DNA of 64,000 nucleotides from an uncultured Bacteroidales bacterium (GTDB lineage Bacteria > Bacteroidota > Bacteroidia > Bacteroidales > UBA932), in contig CALUPG010000011.1 in the NCBI GenBank assembly GCA_944322565.1, positions 19,592 to 83,591 of the forward strand. The letters are read 5' to 3'. Position 1 is the stretch's first letter, and the number at the start of each line of letters is the position of its first letter. Made by a program: the position numbers and the translations under genes. The notes below the pieces were generated by a model, which was not told the DNA's origin, did no database searches, and worked only from the letters and a program-made list of their open reading frames with translations. Positions 8,606 to 17,786 of the stretch are shown here, in pieces.

Positions 8606-9467
8606 CGGGAAAAGGCTTGTCATCGTATTGGGCCCGACTGCCGTAGGCAAGACGGATTTCAGCATAGAACTCGCCCTCAGATACGGCTCTCCCGTCATTT
8701 CGTGCGATTCAAGGCAGATTTTCAAGGAAATGACCATCGGGACGGCTGTCCCTTCTGCTTCACAGCTTGCTGCGGTGAAGCATTATTTTATCCATTCACA
8801 TTCGGTTGAGGACAATTATACCGCAGGGAAATATGAACTGGAGGCGGTGGCCCTGATTGAGCGGCTGTTTGCCCAAGGGCATGATACCCTTGTGATGGCC
8901 GGAGGGTCGGGATTCTATATTGATGCCGTATGCAAGGGCCTGGATGATTTCCCCCCGGCGGATCCCCTGCTTCGGGCAGAATTGTCAGCACGGCTCAGGA
9001 ATGAAGGTGTGGAGTCTTTGAGATTTGAACTCCGCCGCCTTGACCCTGAAAGCTATGAGACAATAGACCTTGCCAACGGGCAGAGGGTGGTCCGCGCCCT
9101 TGAGGTCTGTCTTATGACCGGCCGCAAATTTTCATCTTTCAAGACCTCTGCCGTCAAGAAACGCAGCTTTTCCATTGAGAAAATCGGCTTGATGCGGCCT
9201 CGTGACATTCTGTATGACAGAATCAACCGAAGGGTGCTCCGAATGATTGATGATGGTCTTGTAGAAGAAGCAAGGTCTCTTGTGCGCTACAGGTCTCTGC
9301 CGGCTCTGCAGACCGTCGGATATAGGGAGATATTCAGTTATCTTGACGGGGACATTTCCCTTGACCGCGCAGTGGAGCTCGTCCAGCGTAATACAAGACA
9401 TTATGCCAAGCGGCAGATGACATGGTGGGGACGGGACCCTGAGATAGAGTGGTCGGATCTGGGTTGA
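8580..9467 (+). CDS. miaA: tRNA dimethylallyltransferase
   Basis: MiaA adds a dimethylallyl group to N6 of A37 in tRNAs that read codons beginning with U, including the tRNA-Ser(UGA) encoded at the right end of this window. The 295-residue protein has the P-loop GPTAVGKT near residue 18, the substrate segment SCDSRQIFKEM near 44, GGSGFYIDAV near 106, and the C-terminal QTVGYREIF and TRHYAKRQMTWWGRD motifs. I placed the start at 8580, inside the acidic tail of the preceding gene; longer versions of this frame add only low-complexity basic residues read out of frame from that tail. The overlap suggests coupled translation. Confidence 0.95.
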   Translation: MTKTKGTSSGKRLVIVLGPTAVGKTDFSIELALRYGSPVISCDSRQIFKEMTIGTAVPSASQLAAVKHYFIHSHSVEDNYTAGKYELEAVALIERLFAQGHDTLVMAGGSGFYIDAVCKGLDDFPPADPLLRAELSARLRNEGVESLRFELRRLDPESYETIDLANGQRVVRALEVCLMTGRKFSSFKTSAVKKRSFSIEKIGLMRPRDILYDRINRRVLRMIDDGLVEEARSLVRYRSLPALQTVGYREIFSYLDGDISLDRAVELVQRNTRHYAKRQMTWWGRDPEIEWSDLG

Positions 9468-9484
9468 GGCAGAATAAAAAATAA

Positions 9485-9517
9485 AAAAAGAGAAGAGCAG
9501 GCCGCTCTTCTCTTTTT
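9485..9517. terminator. Bidirectional intrinsic terminator between miaA and the DUF3127 gene
   Basis: A perfect 14-base-pair inverted repeat (AAAAAGAGAAGAGC at 9485-9498, loop AGGCC, complement at 9504-9517) has a run of T on each strand, so it can end transcription of miaA (plus) and of the DUF3127 gene (minus). Confidence 0.9.
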
Positions 9518-9578
9518 ATGTCTTTCCGGACGGATGTTTCTGTCATTTCTGACTGAACTTTCCGGGCAAGTGAGCCTG

Positions 9579-9974
9579 TCAGAACGGAAGGTCATCATCC
9601 TGACTGTCGTCGGCAGCTGCCGGTGCAGGGGCTTGGGCATTCCCTGTCTCCTGAACAGGAGGAACCTCCGGATGTACCGGGGCTGAAGCCTGGGAGCCGG
9701 TCGTGTCAATTCTCCATGCGCGCAGATCGGTATACCATCTGCCGTTGTATTCCCGGCTGCTGATGTTGAACGAAACCTTTACTGAATCCCCGATCTGGAA
9801 TTTTTCAAGGTCCTTCACCTTGTCCTCGCCCCACACGCTGAAGCATGCCTGCGACGGGTAAGCCCCTTCCTGATATTCGATGATAAACTCCTGTTTTGAC
9901 CAGTTGCCTCTCTGCGAGACTCCTGTCTGGACATTGAGTTTTCTGATGATTGTTCCTTCTATTTCCAATGACAT
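9579..9974 (-). CDS. DUF3127 family protein, SSB-like OB fold
   Basis: A 131-residue protein of the DUF3127 family, small Bacteroidota proteins predicted to take a single-stranded-DNA-binding-like OB fold. The core is about residues 1-90 (beginning MSLEIEGTIIRKL, with WSKQEFIIEYQEG and VKVSFNISSREYNGRWYTDL). It is followed by a Pro/Ala/Gln-rich linker and ends in DDSQDDDLPF, which closely resembles the acidic tip by which SSB recruits repair and replication proteins. It starts six bases after the FKBP gene and should be on the same message. Whether it binds DNA or only copies the SSB tail is not known. Confidence 0.85.
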   Translation of the reverse strand: MSLEIEGTIIRKLNVQTGVSQRGNWSKQEFIIEYQEGAYPSQACFSVWGEDKVKDLEKFQIGDSVKVSFNISSREYNGRWYTDLRAWRIDTTGSQASAPVHPEVPPVQETGNAQAPAPAAADDSQDDDLPF

Positions 9975-9980
9975 GGCGGA

Positions 9981-10754
9981 TTACTTTTTGGCTGCATCCT
10001 TCTCTTCTTCAGCAGGAACTTTGCCAACCTTCACGACTTCAATATCAAAGAGAAGTGTGGAGTTTGGTCCGATGTTGCCTGTCCTGCGTGAGCCGTATGC
10101 GAGAGAGTCAGGGACGAAAAGCTGGATCTTGCCGCCTTCACCTACATGCTGGAGGCCTTCTGTCCATCCTTTGATTACTCTGTTGAGGGTGAACCTTACA
10201 GGGTCCTTTTCCTTGTCGGACTCGTCGAATACTGTGCCGTCAAGAAGTGTTCCGGTGTACTGTACGAATACTGTGTCCTTAGGACCCGGCTTGACATCGT
10301 TTCCGGCTTCTACTATCAGATACTGGAGTCCGCTGTCTGTGGATACCACGCCATCCTTCATCCTGTTGTCCTGCATGAACTTCTCTCCTTCGGCCTTGTT
10401 GACTGCAGCCTCATATTCATTTCTCTTTGTGAGGAAATCATTGAAGAGTCTGTTCATTTCCATAGGATTGATCTTGAACTGCTTGTTGAATTCAGGATCA
10501 CGCTGGTTGCCTTCGGCGTTGATGAAGTCCATCATGCCTTTCTTGATTTCGGCATAGTTGAGGTCTTCCCCGAAGTTGTAGCCTTTGATGAAAGAACCGA
10601 AATTGATGCCGATGAGATAGCTGACAGAGTCAGTCTCGCTTGATGTAGGCAGCTCTGCGTCTACCTTGACGTTGGTTCCTGTGCTGGAGGTGCAGGCAAT
10701 TGTCATTGCCGTGCATGCGGCAATAGCTGCAATTGAAATAAAGATTCTTTTCAT
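9981..10754 (-). CDS. FKBP-type peptidyl-prolyl cis-trans isomerase, lipoprotein
   Basis: The protein would catalyse proline isomerisation during folding of envelope proteins. It has 257 residues from the ATG at 10754: a lipoprotein-type signal (MKRIFISIAAIAACTAMTIAC, with Cys21 or possibly Cys14 as the acylation site), a helical FKBP-N dimerisation region (about 35-145, beginning ETDSVSYLIG), and a C-terminal FKBP domain (about 155-245) with FVQYTGTLLDGTVFD, VIKGWTEGLQHVGEGG and FVPDSLAYG. Family relatives are periplasmic or outer-membrane linked. An upstream in-frame ATG at 10790 would add a very basic stretch before the signal peptide and is less likely. Confidence 0.93.
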   Translation of the reverse strand: MKRIFISIAAIAACTAMTIACTSSTGTNVKVDAELPTSSETDSVSYLIGINFGSFIKGYNFGEDLNYAEIKKGMMDFINAEGNQRDPEFNKQFKINPMEMNRLFNDFLTKRNEYEAAVNKAEGEKFMQDNRMKDGVVSTDSGLQYLIVEAGNDVKPGPKDTVFVQYTGTLLDGTVFDESDKEKDPVRFTLNRVIKGWTEGLQHVGEGGKIQLFVPDSLAYGSRRTGNIGPNSTLLFDIEVVKVGKVPAEEEKDAAKK

Positions 10755-10843
10755 GTCTTTTGTTTTATGTTGTTTTCTTTTTTTGCGCAATTATGCAAAT
10801 ATCGCAAAAAATTCAGAAAATCTCTCTGTTTTGAAAAAGAATC

Positions 10844-12079
10844 TTAATGGTTCTGCATTTCTTCCGCCTCTTCTGCCGGCCGGGGCCTCCTGCATGTGAT
10901 GCTCAGGGCAATTATTCCTAGTATTGCTGCAAGGGCGGAGGTCAGCAATATGCTCATTTTTCCTATGTCGGTGATGCCCGGGTCTGAGAAGGCAAGGCTG
11001 TTGATGAATATTGACATTGTGAAGCCTATTCCTCCGAGAATACCCATTGCGGCTACCTGCGGCCATCTGATGCCGTCAGGCAGAGACGCCATCTTGAATT
11101 TTACGCCCAGATAGCTGAGCAGCAGAATCCCTGCCGGCTTCCCGAGAAGAAGACCGAAGAATATGCCGAGGCTTACTGCCGGAATCCCGTTCCCTGCAAA
11201 ACTTGAGAAGTCCAGGGCCACACCGGCATTCGCAAGGGCAAACAAAGGTATGACGATGAAATTCACAAACGGACGGAGCCCTCTTTCAAAACGGTGCATC
11301 AGCGAGTCATTGTATCCGCCTGAATGTCCTTTGGACGGGATTGTCATTGCCAGCAGCACTCCGGCTACGGTGGCATGTATCCCGGACATATATATGAAAT
11401 ACCAGAGGAACAGTCCTGCCGTTATGTAGAAATACCTGTTGTCCAGCTTCCCTCTGTTGAAAAGGAACAGGACGACGAGGATGACCCCGGCCAGGACAAG
11501 CCATCCGAAGTGCAGTGAATGTGACGGATAGAAGATGGCGAGCACGATTATGGCTCCGAGGTCGTCGACGATGGCCAGGGCGGTAAGGAACACTTTCAGT
11601 CCCGGATTTACCCTGCTGCCCAGAAGGGAGATTATGCCTATGGCAAAGGCAATGTCGGTCGCCATCGGAATACCCCATCCTTTGGCGGAGTCAGGATTCC
11701 CGGCGTTGAATGCCGTGTAGATGAGAGCCGGCACTATCATCCCTCCTATGGCCGCCATGACCGGCAGGGCTGATTTCTTCAGGGATGAGAGCCTGCCTAT
11801 GAGCATCTCTTTCTTGATTTCCAGACCGACGACAAAGAAAAATATTGCCATAAGGGCATCGTTGATCCAGTGTCTCAGGCTCATTTCTATGGAGAAGTCG
11901 CCTATGGTGATGCTGCCTTCCCTGTTCCACATCTTGTCAAACCATGCCGTTTCGGGGAATGAAGCCATGGCTACGGCTATCAGTGCGCAGGCCAGAAGAA
12001 GAATGCCGACAGCGGCTTCGTTGTGCAGGAGGGCATTCAGTGTGCCCTGCATTTTTTTCCCGTTGGTGGTAGTGTCCAT
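10844..12079 (-). CDS. nhaA: Na+/H+ antiporter NhaA
   Basis: NhaA exports sodium in exchange for protons across the inner membrane and protects against salt and alkaline stress. The 411-residue protein has the expected 11 to 12 hydrophobic segments and the key motifs: ATDIAFAIG, ALAIVDDLGAI with the two ion-binding aspartates, and GIGFTMSIFI near the C-terminus. The N-terminal HNEAAVGILLLACALIA is also typical. It is transcribed alone, divergently from recQ, from a TACCTTTG promoter element 24 bases upstream of its ATG. Confidence 0.97.
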   Translation of the reverse strand: MDTTTNGKKMQGTLNALLHNEAAVGILLLACALIAVAMASFPETAWFDKMWNREGSITIGDFSIEMSLRHWINDALMAIFFFVVGLEIKKEMLIGRLSSLKKSALPVMAAIGGMIVPALIYTAFNAGNPDSAKGWGIPMATDIAFAIGIISLLGSRVNPGLKVFLTALAIVDDLGAIIVLAIFYPSHSLHFGWLVLAGVILVVLFLFNRGKLDNRYFYITAGLFLWYFIYMSGIHATVAGVLLAMTIPSKGHSGGYNDSLMHRFERGLRPFVNFIVIPLFALANAGVALDFSSFAGNGIPAVSLGIFFGLLLGKPAGILLLSYLGVKFKMASLPDGIRWPQVAAMGILGGIGFTMSIFINSLAFSDPGITDIGKMSILLTSALAAILGIIALSITCRRPRPAEEAEEMQNH

Positions 12080-12102
12080 GGTCAGAAATTTACAGTTCCC
12101 CG

Positions 12103-12110
12103 CAAAGGTA
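12103..12110 (-). promoter_or_regulatory. Candidate -7 promoter element for nhaA
   Basis: The minus strand reads TACCTTTG, an exact TAnnTTTG match, 24 bases upstream of the nhaA start, with a T-rich TTTA 19 bases further upstream. It lies back-to-back with the recQ promoter. Confidence 0.6.
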
Positions 12111-12136
12111 CAATTAAAAAATCCTATGATAAAATA

Positions 12137-12166
12137 TTTGCAACTGAAAAATTTTGATTATCTTGG
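12137..12166 (+). promoter_or_regulatory. Candidate promoter for recQ
   Basis: TTTG at 12137-12140 and TATCTTGG at 12159-12166 are separated by 18 bases, close to the TTTG-N19-TAnnTTTG layout. Transcription from near 12173 favours the recQ ATG at 12190 over the in-frame ATGs at 12154 and 12178. Confidence 0.45.
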
Positions 12167-12189
12167 TAAAAGTTTTAATGAACGTTCCT

Positions 12190-14391
12190 ATGGATATTGA
12201 CTCGTCGATGCTTCATGCCAAGCTGAAGGAGTTCTTCGGCTTTGATACTTTCAAGGAAGACCAGGAGAAGATCATTACGGAGCTCGTCTCCGGACACAAT
12301 GTATTTGTGCTCATGCCTACCGGCGGAGGCAAATCCCTGTGCTATCAGCTTCCTGCCCTGGTGATGGAAGGTACGGCGATAGTCATATCCCCGCTGATAG
12401 CTCTCATGAAGAATCAGGTGGATGCCATAAGGGGATTTGTCTCCGGCAATGACGGCATTGCCCATTTCCTCAATTCTTCGCTTCCTCGGGCACAGGTGAA
12501 TGAAGTGAGGGCGGATTTGCTCTCAGGTGTGACAAAGCTTCTCTATGTGGCTCCGGAATCCCTTACGAAAGAGGAGAACGTGACCCTCCTCAAGGAATTG
12601 AAGATATCGTTCTATGCCGTGGACGAGGCGCATTGCATCTCCGAATGGGGACATGATTTCAGGCCTGAGTACCGCAGGATAAAATCAATCATTGACGAGA
12701 TAGGACAGGCTCCTGTCATTGCTCTGACGGCAACGGCTACCCCAAAGGTGAGGAGTGACATACAGAAGAACCTCGGCATCATGGATGCAAAGGTTTTCAA
12801 GTCGTCATTCAACAGGCCGAACCTCTATTATGAAGTCAGGGACAAGGTTGATACCAAAAGGGACATAATCAAGTTCATAAGACAGCATCCCGGCAAGTCG
12901 GGAATCATATATTGCCTGAGCCGCAAAAAAGTGGAGGAACTGGCTGAGCTTTTGAATGTCAACGGGATCAAGGCACTTCCATATCATGCCGGGCTTGATG
13001 CCAGGACAAGGGCCGCCAATCAGGACAAGTTCCTGATGGAAGAGGTGGATGTGATAGTTGCGACAATAGCGTTCGGCATGGGCATAGACAAGCCTGATGT
13101 GAGGTTTGTAATACATTATGACATTCCGAAGAGCATAGAGGGCTATTATCAGGAGACAGGACGGGCCGGAAGGGACGGCAAGGAAGGGATATGCATTACA
13201 TACTACAGCTACAAGGACATCGTCAAGCTGGAGAAATTCATGCAGGGCAAGCCTGTCGCCGAGCAGGAAATCGGAAAGCAGCTTCTTCTCGAGACCGTGG
13301 CATACGCAGAGTCCAACCAGTGCAGAAGAAAGATGCTTCTCAATTATTTCGGGGAAGACTATCCGCGGGACAACTGCGGCTCCTGCGACAATTGCCTGCA
13401 TCCCAAGCGTCAGTTTGACGGACAGCAGGAGATGTGTACTGCAATCCGTCTCATCAATTCCCTTCCCGAGCATTTCAAGCTGGAACATCTTGCCAACATA
13501 CTGGCCGGCGAAACCAATTCTCTGATCAAGTCATACCGTCACGACAAGATTGAATTTTTCGGAGCAGGGAAGGACCATTCGGTCAAGTTCTGGTGTGCGG
13601 TGATACATCAGGGTCTTATCAACCATTTGCTTGACAAGGAGATAGAGTCGTATGGGCTAATAAATGTCACTGAGGCCGGACTGGAGTTTCTTGCGAATCC
13701 TCATCCTCTCATGCTTACTGAAGAGAGGGAGTTTGCCGAAGGTGATGACGATGATGATGATGTTCAGGCTCTTGCCTCGGCTTCCAAGGACGGAGGCGGT
13801 GATCCCGTGCTTCTTGCCATGCTGAAGGACTTGAGGAAGGACATGTCAAGGAAACTGAACCTTCAGCCCTGGATTCTGTTCGGGGATCCGTCTCTTGAGG
13901 ATATGACGATACTTTACCCGGTGTCTGTCGAGGAGCTGAAAGCCTGTCAGGGTGTCGGCGAGGGAAAGGCAAAGAAATTCGGGAAGGAATTCGTCGCCCT
14001 GATAAAAAAATATGTGGAGGAAAATGACATTGCCCGTCCCGATGATTTCATAGTGAAGTCGGTGGTCAACAAGAATGACAACAAGGTATATATCATACAG
14101 AGCATAGACAGGAAGCTTCCGCTTGAAGATATTGCCGATGCAAGGGGACTTGAGATGGAGGAGCTCCTTGATGAAATTGAAGGCATTGTCGCTGCCGGTA
14201 CAAAACTGGACATCAATTATTATATTCTCCAGACTGTCGATGATGATGCCGTTGCTGACATCTATGACTATTTCCGGAATGATGCTGAATCGGATTCCCT
14301 GGAAGATGCCATAAAGGAGCTTGGCCCGGACTATGACGAGATGGAAATCCGCCTTGTCCGCATAAAGTTCCTGAGCGAAGTGGCCAACTGA
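12190..14391 (+). CDS. recQ: ATP-dependent DNA helicase RecQ
   Basis: RecQ is a 3' to 5' superfamily 2 helicase acting in recombination and in restart of stalled forks. The 733-residue protein has the Walker A motif MPTGGGKSLCYQ near residue 45, the DEAH box VDEAHCISEWGHDFRPEYR near 145, motif VI QETGRAGRDGKEG, the zinc-binding RQC cysteines (CRRKMLLNYFGEDY then CGSCDNC near 395), an RQC winged helix, and an HRDC domain (about 535-615, LEDMTILYPVSVEEL). About 115 residues follow the HRDC domain, a C-terminal extension seen in longer RecQ forms. A run of Asp codons sits between RQC and HRDC as a linker. It is monocistronic, divergent from nhaA. Confidence 0.95.
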   Translation: MDIDSSMLHAKLKEFFGFDTFKEDQEKIITELVSGHNVFVLMPTGGGKSLCYQLPALVMEGTAIVISPLIALMKNQVDAIRGFVSGNDGIAHFLNSSLPRAQVNEVRADLLSGVTKLLYVAPESLTKEENVTLLKELKISFYAVDEAHCISEWGHDFRPEYRRIKSIIDEIGQAPVIALTATATPKVRSDIQKNLGIMDAKVFKSSFNRPNLYYEVRDKVDTKRDIIKFIRQHPGKSGIIYCLSRKKVEELAELLNVNGIKALPYHAGLDARTRAANQDKFLMEEVDVIVATIAFGMGIDKPDVRFVIHYDIPKSIEGYYQETGRAGRDGKEGICITYYSYKDIVKLEKFMQGKPVAEQEIGKQLLLETVAYAESNQCRRKMLLNYFGEDYPRDNCGSCDNCLHPKRQFDGQQEMCTAIRLINSLPEHFKLEHLANILAGETNSLIKSYRHDKIEFFGAGKDHSVKFWCAVIHQGLINHLLDKEIESYGLINVTEAGLEFLANPHPLMLTEEREFAEGDDDDDDVQALASASKDGGGDPVLLAMLKDLRKDMSRKLNLQPWILFGDPSLEDMTILYPVSVEELKACQGVGEGKAKKFGKEFVALIKKYVEENDIARPDDFIVKSVVNKNDNKVYIIQSIDRKLPLEDIADARGLEMEELLDEIEGIVAAGTKLDINYYILQTVDDDAVADIYDYFRNDAESDSLEDAIKELGPDYDEMEIRLVRIKFLSEVAN

Positions 14392-14435
14392 TCTGTTCCG
14401 CCGGCACTCTGTCCTGCCGTGTGTCTGCGGCTCAA

Positions 14436-15314
14436 TCAGAGCAAATCCATCATCAGCCTGCGTCCCTCGAAGTGTGAGGCGTATCTGAACCCGGCGGATT
14501 TCAGAAATTCGGCGAATCCGGCGAATTTGTCCCCGGTGCGCCCGTCGTCGTGAGAATCAGAACCGAGGCTGATGGCTTCTCCTCCCATTTCTCTGAATCT
14601 CAACAGGATATTTTTGTCCAGTACAGGGGTGCGCCCGTGATGGTCCTGATATGTCTTCGTGTTGATTTCAATGGCTTTGCCGTTTTCGGCAAGATATTTC
14701 AGCATGGCATCGAAAATGTCACTGAAATCCCGGTAAAGGATGCCGGACTGCGGATATGGAGCATATCTGGCGACATAATCAAAGTGTCCCATGATGTCAA
14801 AATCTCCAAGCCATGTCATCTCTTCATAGATTGTTTCCAGATAATGTCCGTATGCCGTTTTCCAGTCTTTCCCTTCATAATATCCCCCGTAGAACGGGTC
14901 TGTGTCGTCCAGGTAGTGGACAGAGGCAATCACTTCATCGAAGCTGTATGCGCTGAGAAAGTCCCGGATCTGTTGCCTGCAGTTTTTCTGGAGCCCGATT
15001 TCCACGCCGGAAAGCACCTTGAATCCCGTCTGACGCCTTTCCGTGCCCGGTTCATGGGATACGGCGCCATTCATGAAAAGACTGTTTGCCCTGCTGATTT
15101 CTTCCTGCTGTGCCGGAACATCAAATGTCTCCGGCACAAGGTGTTCATGTTCCGCCTTCATCGGAGGGACAAAGAAGTCGCAATGGTCCGTGAAGCATAT
15201 GCCCGCAAGGCCGTGTGCCAGTGCTGACGATGCGGATTTCAAGACTGTCGTCCTCTTCCCGTCGAAAGAGAATTGGCTATGGTTGTGGGTGTCGAATATT
15301 CTTCTCTCGGTCAT
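14436..15314 (-). CDS. PHP-domain phosphatase, histidinol-phosphatase family
   Basis: This 292-residue protein has a complete PHP metal-dependent phosphoesterase domain: FDTHNHSQFSFDG near the start, FTDHCDF near residue 41, GVEIGL near 101, ASVHYLDD near 128, MGHFDYVARY near 175 and LGSDSHDD near 248, which together supply the metal-binding His and Asp residues. The layout fits HisK/HisJ-type histinol-phosphatases (L-histidinol phosphate to histidinol). No his biosynthesis gene is adjacent, so the substrate is not confirmed by context. It starts 16 bases after fhs and probably shares its transcript. Confidence 0.8.
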   Translation of the reverse strand: MTERRIFDTHNHSQFSFDGKRTTVLKSASSALAHGLAGICFTDHCDFFVPPMKAEHEHLVPETFDVPAQQEEISRANSLFMNGAVSHEPGTERRQTGFKVLSGVEIGLQKNCRQQIRDFLSAYSFDEVIASVHYLDDTDPFYGGYYEGKDWKTAYGHYLETIYEEMTWLGDFDIMGHFDYVARYAPYPQSGILYRDFSDIFDAMLKYLAENGKAIEINTKTYQDHHGRTPVLDKNILLRFREMGGEAISLGSDSHDDGRTGDKFAGFAEFLKSAGFRYASHFEGRRLMMDLL

Positions 15315-15330
15315 TTCTCTGCCGTTCGTT

Positions 15331-16998
15331 TTAACTCAATCCTTCTATTTCTCCGTCAACAATGTCTATGTGCAGGGCCTGTGGATTCTTTGGGAGTCCC
15401 GGCATTCTGATTATGTCTCCGGCAATTGCCACAATCATTTCGGCTCCGGTGTTTATCACTATGTCCTTTATGCTGAAGTTGAAGCCGGAAGGAGCACCGT
15501 ATTTGCTGCTGTCCTGGGAGAATGAATACTGGGTCTTGGCTATGCATACGGGGAAATGCGAGATTCCCATTTCATTGATTCTGCGGATTTTGTTCCGGGA
15601 TGTCTTGCCTATTGACACCGAGCCTGCCCCATAGATGTTCTTGGCTATGCTTTCTATCTTGGATTCTATGCTCTGTTCGTCTGAATATGTGAACTTGAGC
15701 GGTCCGGACGGATTCTCCTCAATTGTCTTGACTACAAGGCGGGCAAGCTCCTCAGCCCCCTTGCCTCCTTCTCCATATGCGCTGTTGACGGCAAAGCCGA
15801 CCCCGAGCTCATCGCAGTGCCTTCTTACAATCCCGATTTCCTCTTCGGTGTCGGAGGCATAGCGGTTGAAGCAGACGATGACGGTCTGTCCGAAATTGCG
15901 CAGGTTGCGTATGTGGCGGTCCATGTTCGCAAATCCCCTTATGAGCCCTTCCGGGTCGGGAGCGTCGATTTTGTCTTCAGGGACGAATCCGTGCATCTTG
16001 AGGCCTCTCAGGGAGGCTACGAGCACTGTCAGATCCGGGCAGAGCCCGCTTTTGCGGCATTTTATGTTGAAAAACTTTTCTGCTCCGAGGTCTGCTCCGA
16101 ATCCGGCTTCAGTGACGGTATATTCTCCGAAAGTCATTGCCATTTTTGTGGCTGTTACGGAGTTGCATCCGTGGGCAATATTGGCGAACGGGCCTCCGTG
16201 CACAAAGGCTGGGGTGCCTTCGGTTGTCTGGACAAGATTCGGATGTATCGCGTCCTTCAACAGTACTGTTATCGCCCCGGCTACACCGAGGTCCTTGACT
16301 GTGAACGGCTTGTCGTCAAATGTGAAGCCGAGGGTAATGTTTTCTATCCTTCTTCTCATGTCCTCAAGGTCGGACGACAGGCACAGGATGGCCATCAGTT
16401 CTGATGCGGGAGTGATGTCAAATCCAGACTGGCTTGTGATGCCGTTGGTCCTCGGCCCGAGGCCGGTGACAATGCTCCGGAGGGATCTGTCGTTTACATC
16501 AAGGACTCTTTTCCACAGGATTTCCTTTAGTCCTGCACCGTCTCCCTGGTGCTGGTACAGCCAGTTGTCCAGCAGGGCGGCAATCATATTGTGGGCTGAT
16601 GTCACTGCATGGAAGTCCCCCGTAAAATGCAGATTAATCTTGTCCATGGGCATTATCTGGGCATATCCTCCGCCTGCTGCTCCTCCTTTCAGCCCGAAGC
16701 AGGGCCCGAGTGACGGTTCCCGGAGAGCAACTATTGCTTTCTTTCCTATCCTGTTCAGTCCGAGTGCAAGACCGACAGAAACGGTTGTCTTTCCTATCCC
16801 TGCCTTTGTGGCGGTGATGGCTGTCACGAGTATGAGCTTGTGCTGTCTTGCCCGGCTGTCATCGGAGAGCGACTCAGGGACTTTCGCCATATAGTGCCCG
16901 TAAGGTTCAATTTCGTTTTCCGGAATGCCTGTCATTGCGGCTATTTCGGTTATTTTCTTCATCTTGATGCCGCGTGCGATTTCAATGTCGGATTTCAT
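15331..16998 (-). CDS. fhs: Formate-tetrahydrofolate ligase
   Basis: Fhs joins formate to tetrahydrofolate with ATP to make 10-formyl-THF, feeding purine and formyl-Met synthesis; run in reverse it can make ATP. The 555-residue length is standard. The nucleotide loop reads [11 protein letters not shown] near residue 60 and is followed by [23 protein letters not shown] in two family motifs, then [14 protein letters not shown] and [15 protein letters not shown]. The ATG at 16998 matches the usual N-terminus ([10 protein letters not shown]); an ATG two codons upstream is possible. Together with ftcD it indicates folate one-carbon metabolism fed from both histidine and formate. Confidence 0.96.
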   Translation of the reverse strand: MKSDIEIARGIKMKKITEIAAMTGIPENEIEPYGHYMAKVPESLSDDSRARQHKLILVTAITATKAGIGKTTVSVGLALGLNRIGKKAIVALREPSLGPCFGLKGGAAGGGYAQIMPMDKINLHFTGDFHAVTSAHNMIAALLDNWLYQHQGDGAGLKEILWKRVLDVNDRSLRSIVTGLGPRTNGITSQSGFDITPASELMAILCLSSDLEDMRRRIENITLGFTFDDKPFTVKDLGVAGAITVLLKDAIHPNLVQTTEGTPAFVHGGPFANIAHGCNSVTATKMAMTFGEYTVTEAGFGADLGAEKFFNIKCRKSGLCPDLTVLVASLRGLKMHGFVPEDKIDAPDPEGLIRGFANMDRHIRNLRNFGQTVIVCFNRYASDTEEEIGIVRRHCDELGVGFAVNSAYGEGGKGAEELARLVVKTIEENPSGPLKFTYSDEQSIESKIESIAKNIYGAGSVSIGKTSRNKIRRINEMGISHFPVCIAKTQYSFSQDSSKYGAPSGFNFSIKDIVINTGAEMIVAIAGDIIRMPGLPKNPQALHIDIVDGEIEGLS

Positions 16999-17073
16999 GC
17001 CCATGATTTTTAAAGTCCCTGACGGTATAATATTAGTTGAGTATTCAGCGCGCTAAATTACTGAAAATTTTCC

Positions 17074-17081
17074 TAAATTTG
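17074..17081 (+). promoter_or_regulatory. Candidate -7 element for the DUF308-dnaG transcript
   Basis: TAAATTTG matches TAnnTTTG and lies 21 bases before the ATG at 17103. No convincing -33 TTTG is seen at the right distance. Confidence 0.45.
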
Positions 17082-17102
17082 CAGAATTGAATATTTCGGA
17101 TT

Positions 17103-17786
17103 ATGATTACTTTCGGATTCAGAAACAGATGGGGCGGTATATTGAGGTCTGTTGTGGCAATTGTCCTCGGAGTCGTTATGATTGCTCTGCCGTCCGATTC
17201 CCTTGAAATACTGGTCAAGGTTCTTGCGGCCATGCTCATTGCATCCGGACTGGTGTCTGCGATATTTGGCATCAGGTCCAGGCAGTCCGGAGTTCTTGGC
17301 CTTATGCTTTTCAACTCAATAGTTGATGTGCTTATCGGTGTGCTGATGTTCTGCTATCCGTCTTTTGTGGCCGGCTTTATTGTCATTGTGCTCGGTGCCC
17401 TTTTGCTCGGAATGGGCCTTCTGCAGTTCCTTTCCCTCATAAGTGCATCAAGTTTTGTCAAGATGGGGTTCGCGGCCTACATTCTGCCGGTGATATGTGT
17501 CTGCGGAGGTCTGCTGATTATCATTCAGCCTGATGTGATTGCTGCGGTGCTGACCGTTTTTGCCGGAATTGTGCTTCTGATTTACGGCCTCTCGGAGCTG
17601 ATAGCCGGCTGGAAGATGCATAAGGCAATAGAAGTGTATGAGATAAAGTTCGGCGACGGAGAACAGGCCGGGGGAGGAACCGGCTCTGCCGGTGATAATT
17701 TCAGTGATGCCGTTGATGTCGAGTTCGAGAAGGTGGAGGATAAAGACAAGGATGATACCGCAGGAGACAGTAGACAGGATAATTGA
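17103..17786 (+). CDS. DUF308 (HdeD-like) integral membrane protein
   Basis: The 227-residue protein has about six hydrophobic segments in residues 10-180 arranged as three repeated hairpins, the pattern of DUF308/HdeD-like membrane proteins, and then a hydrophilic, strongly acidic tail (about 190-227) predicted to be cytoplasmic. Relatives in enterobacteria are linked to acid resistance, but no function is established here. The dnaG start lies 35 bases inside the end of this gene, in another frame, so the two are probably translationally coupled. Confidence 0.8.
   Translation: MITFGFRNRWGGILRSVVAIVLGVVMIALPSDSLEILVKVLAAMLIASGLVSAIFGIRSRQSGVLGLMLFNSIVDVLIGVLMFCYPSFVAGFIVIVLGALLLGMGLLQFLSLISASSFVKMGFAAYILPVICVCGGLLIIIQPDVIAAVLTVFAGIVLLIYGLSELIAGWKMHKAIEVYEIKFGDGEQAGGGTGSAGDNFSDAVDVEFEKVEDKDKDDTAGDSRQDN

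Noticed and set aside
13741..13764. Run of Asp codons in recQ as a repeat expansion
   Set aside because: It lies in the linker between RQC and HRDC, where acidic low-complexity sequence is common.
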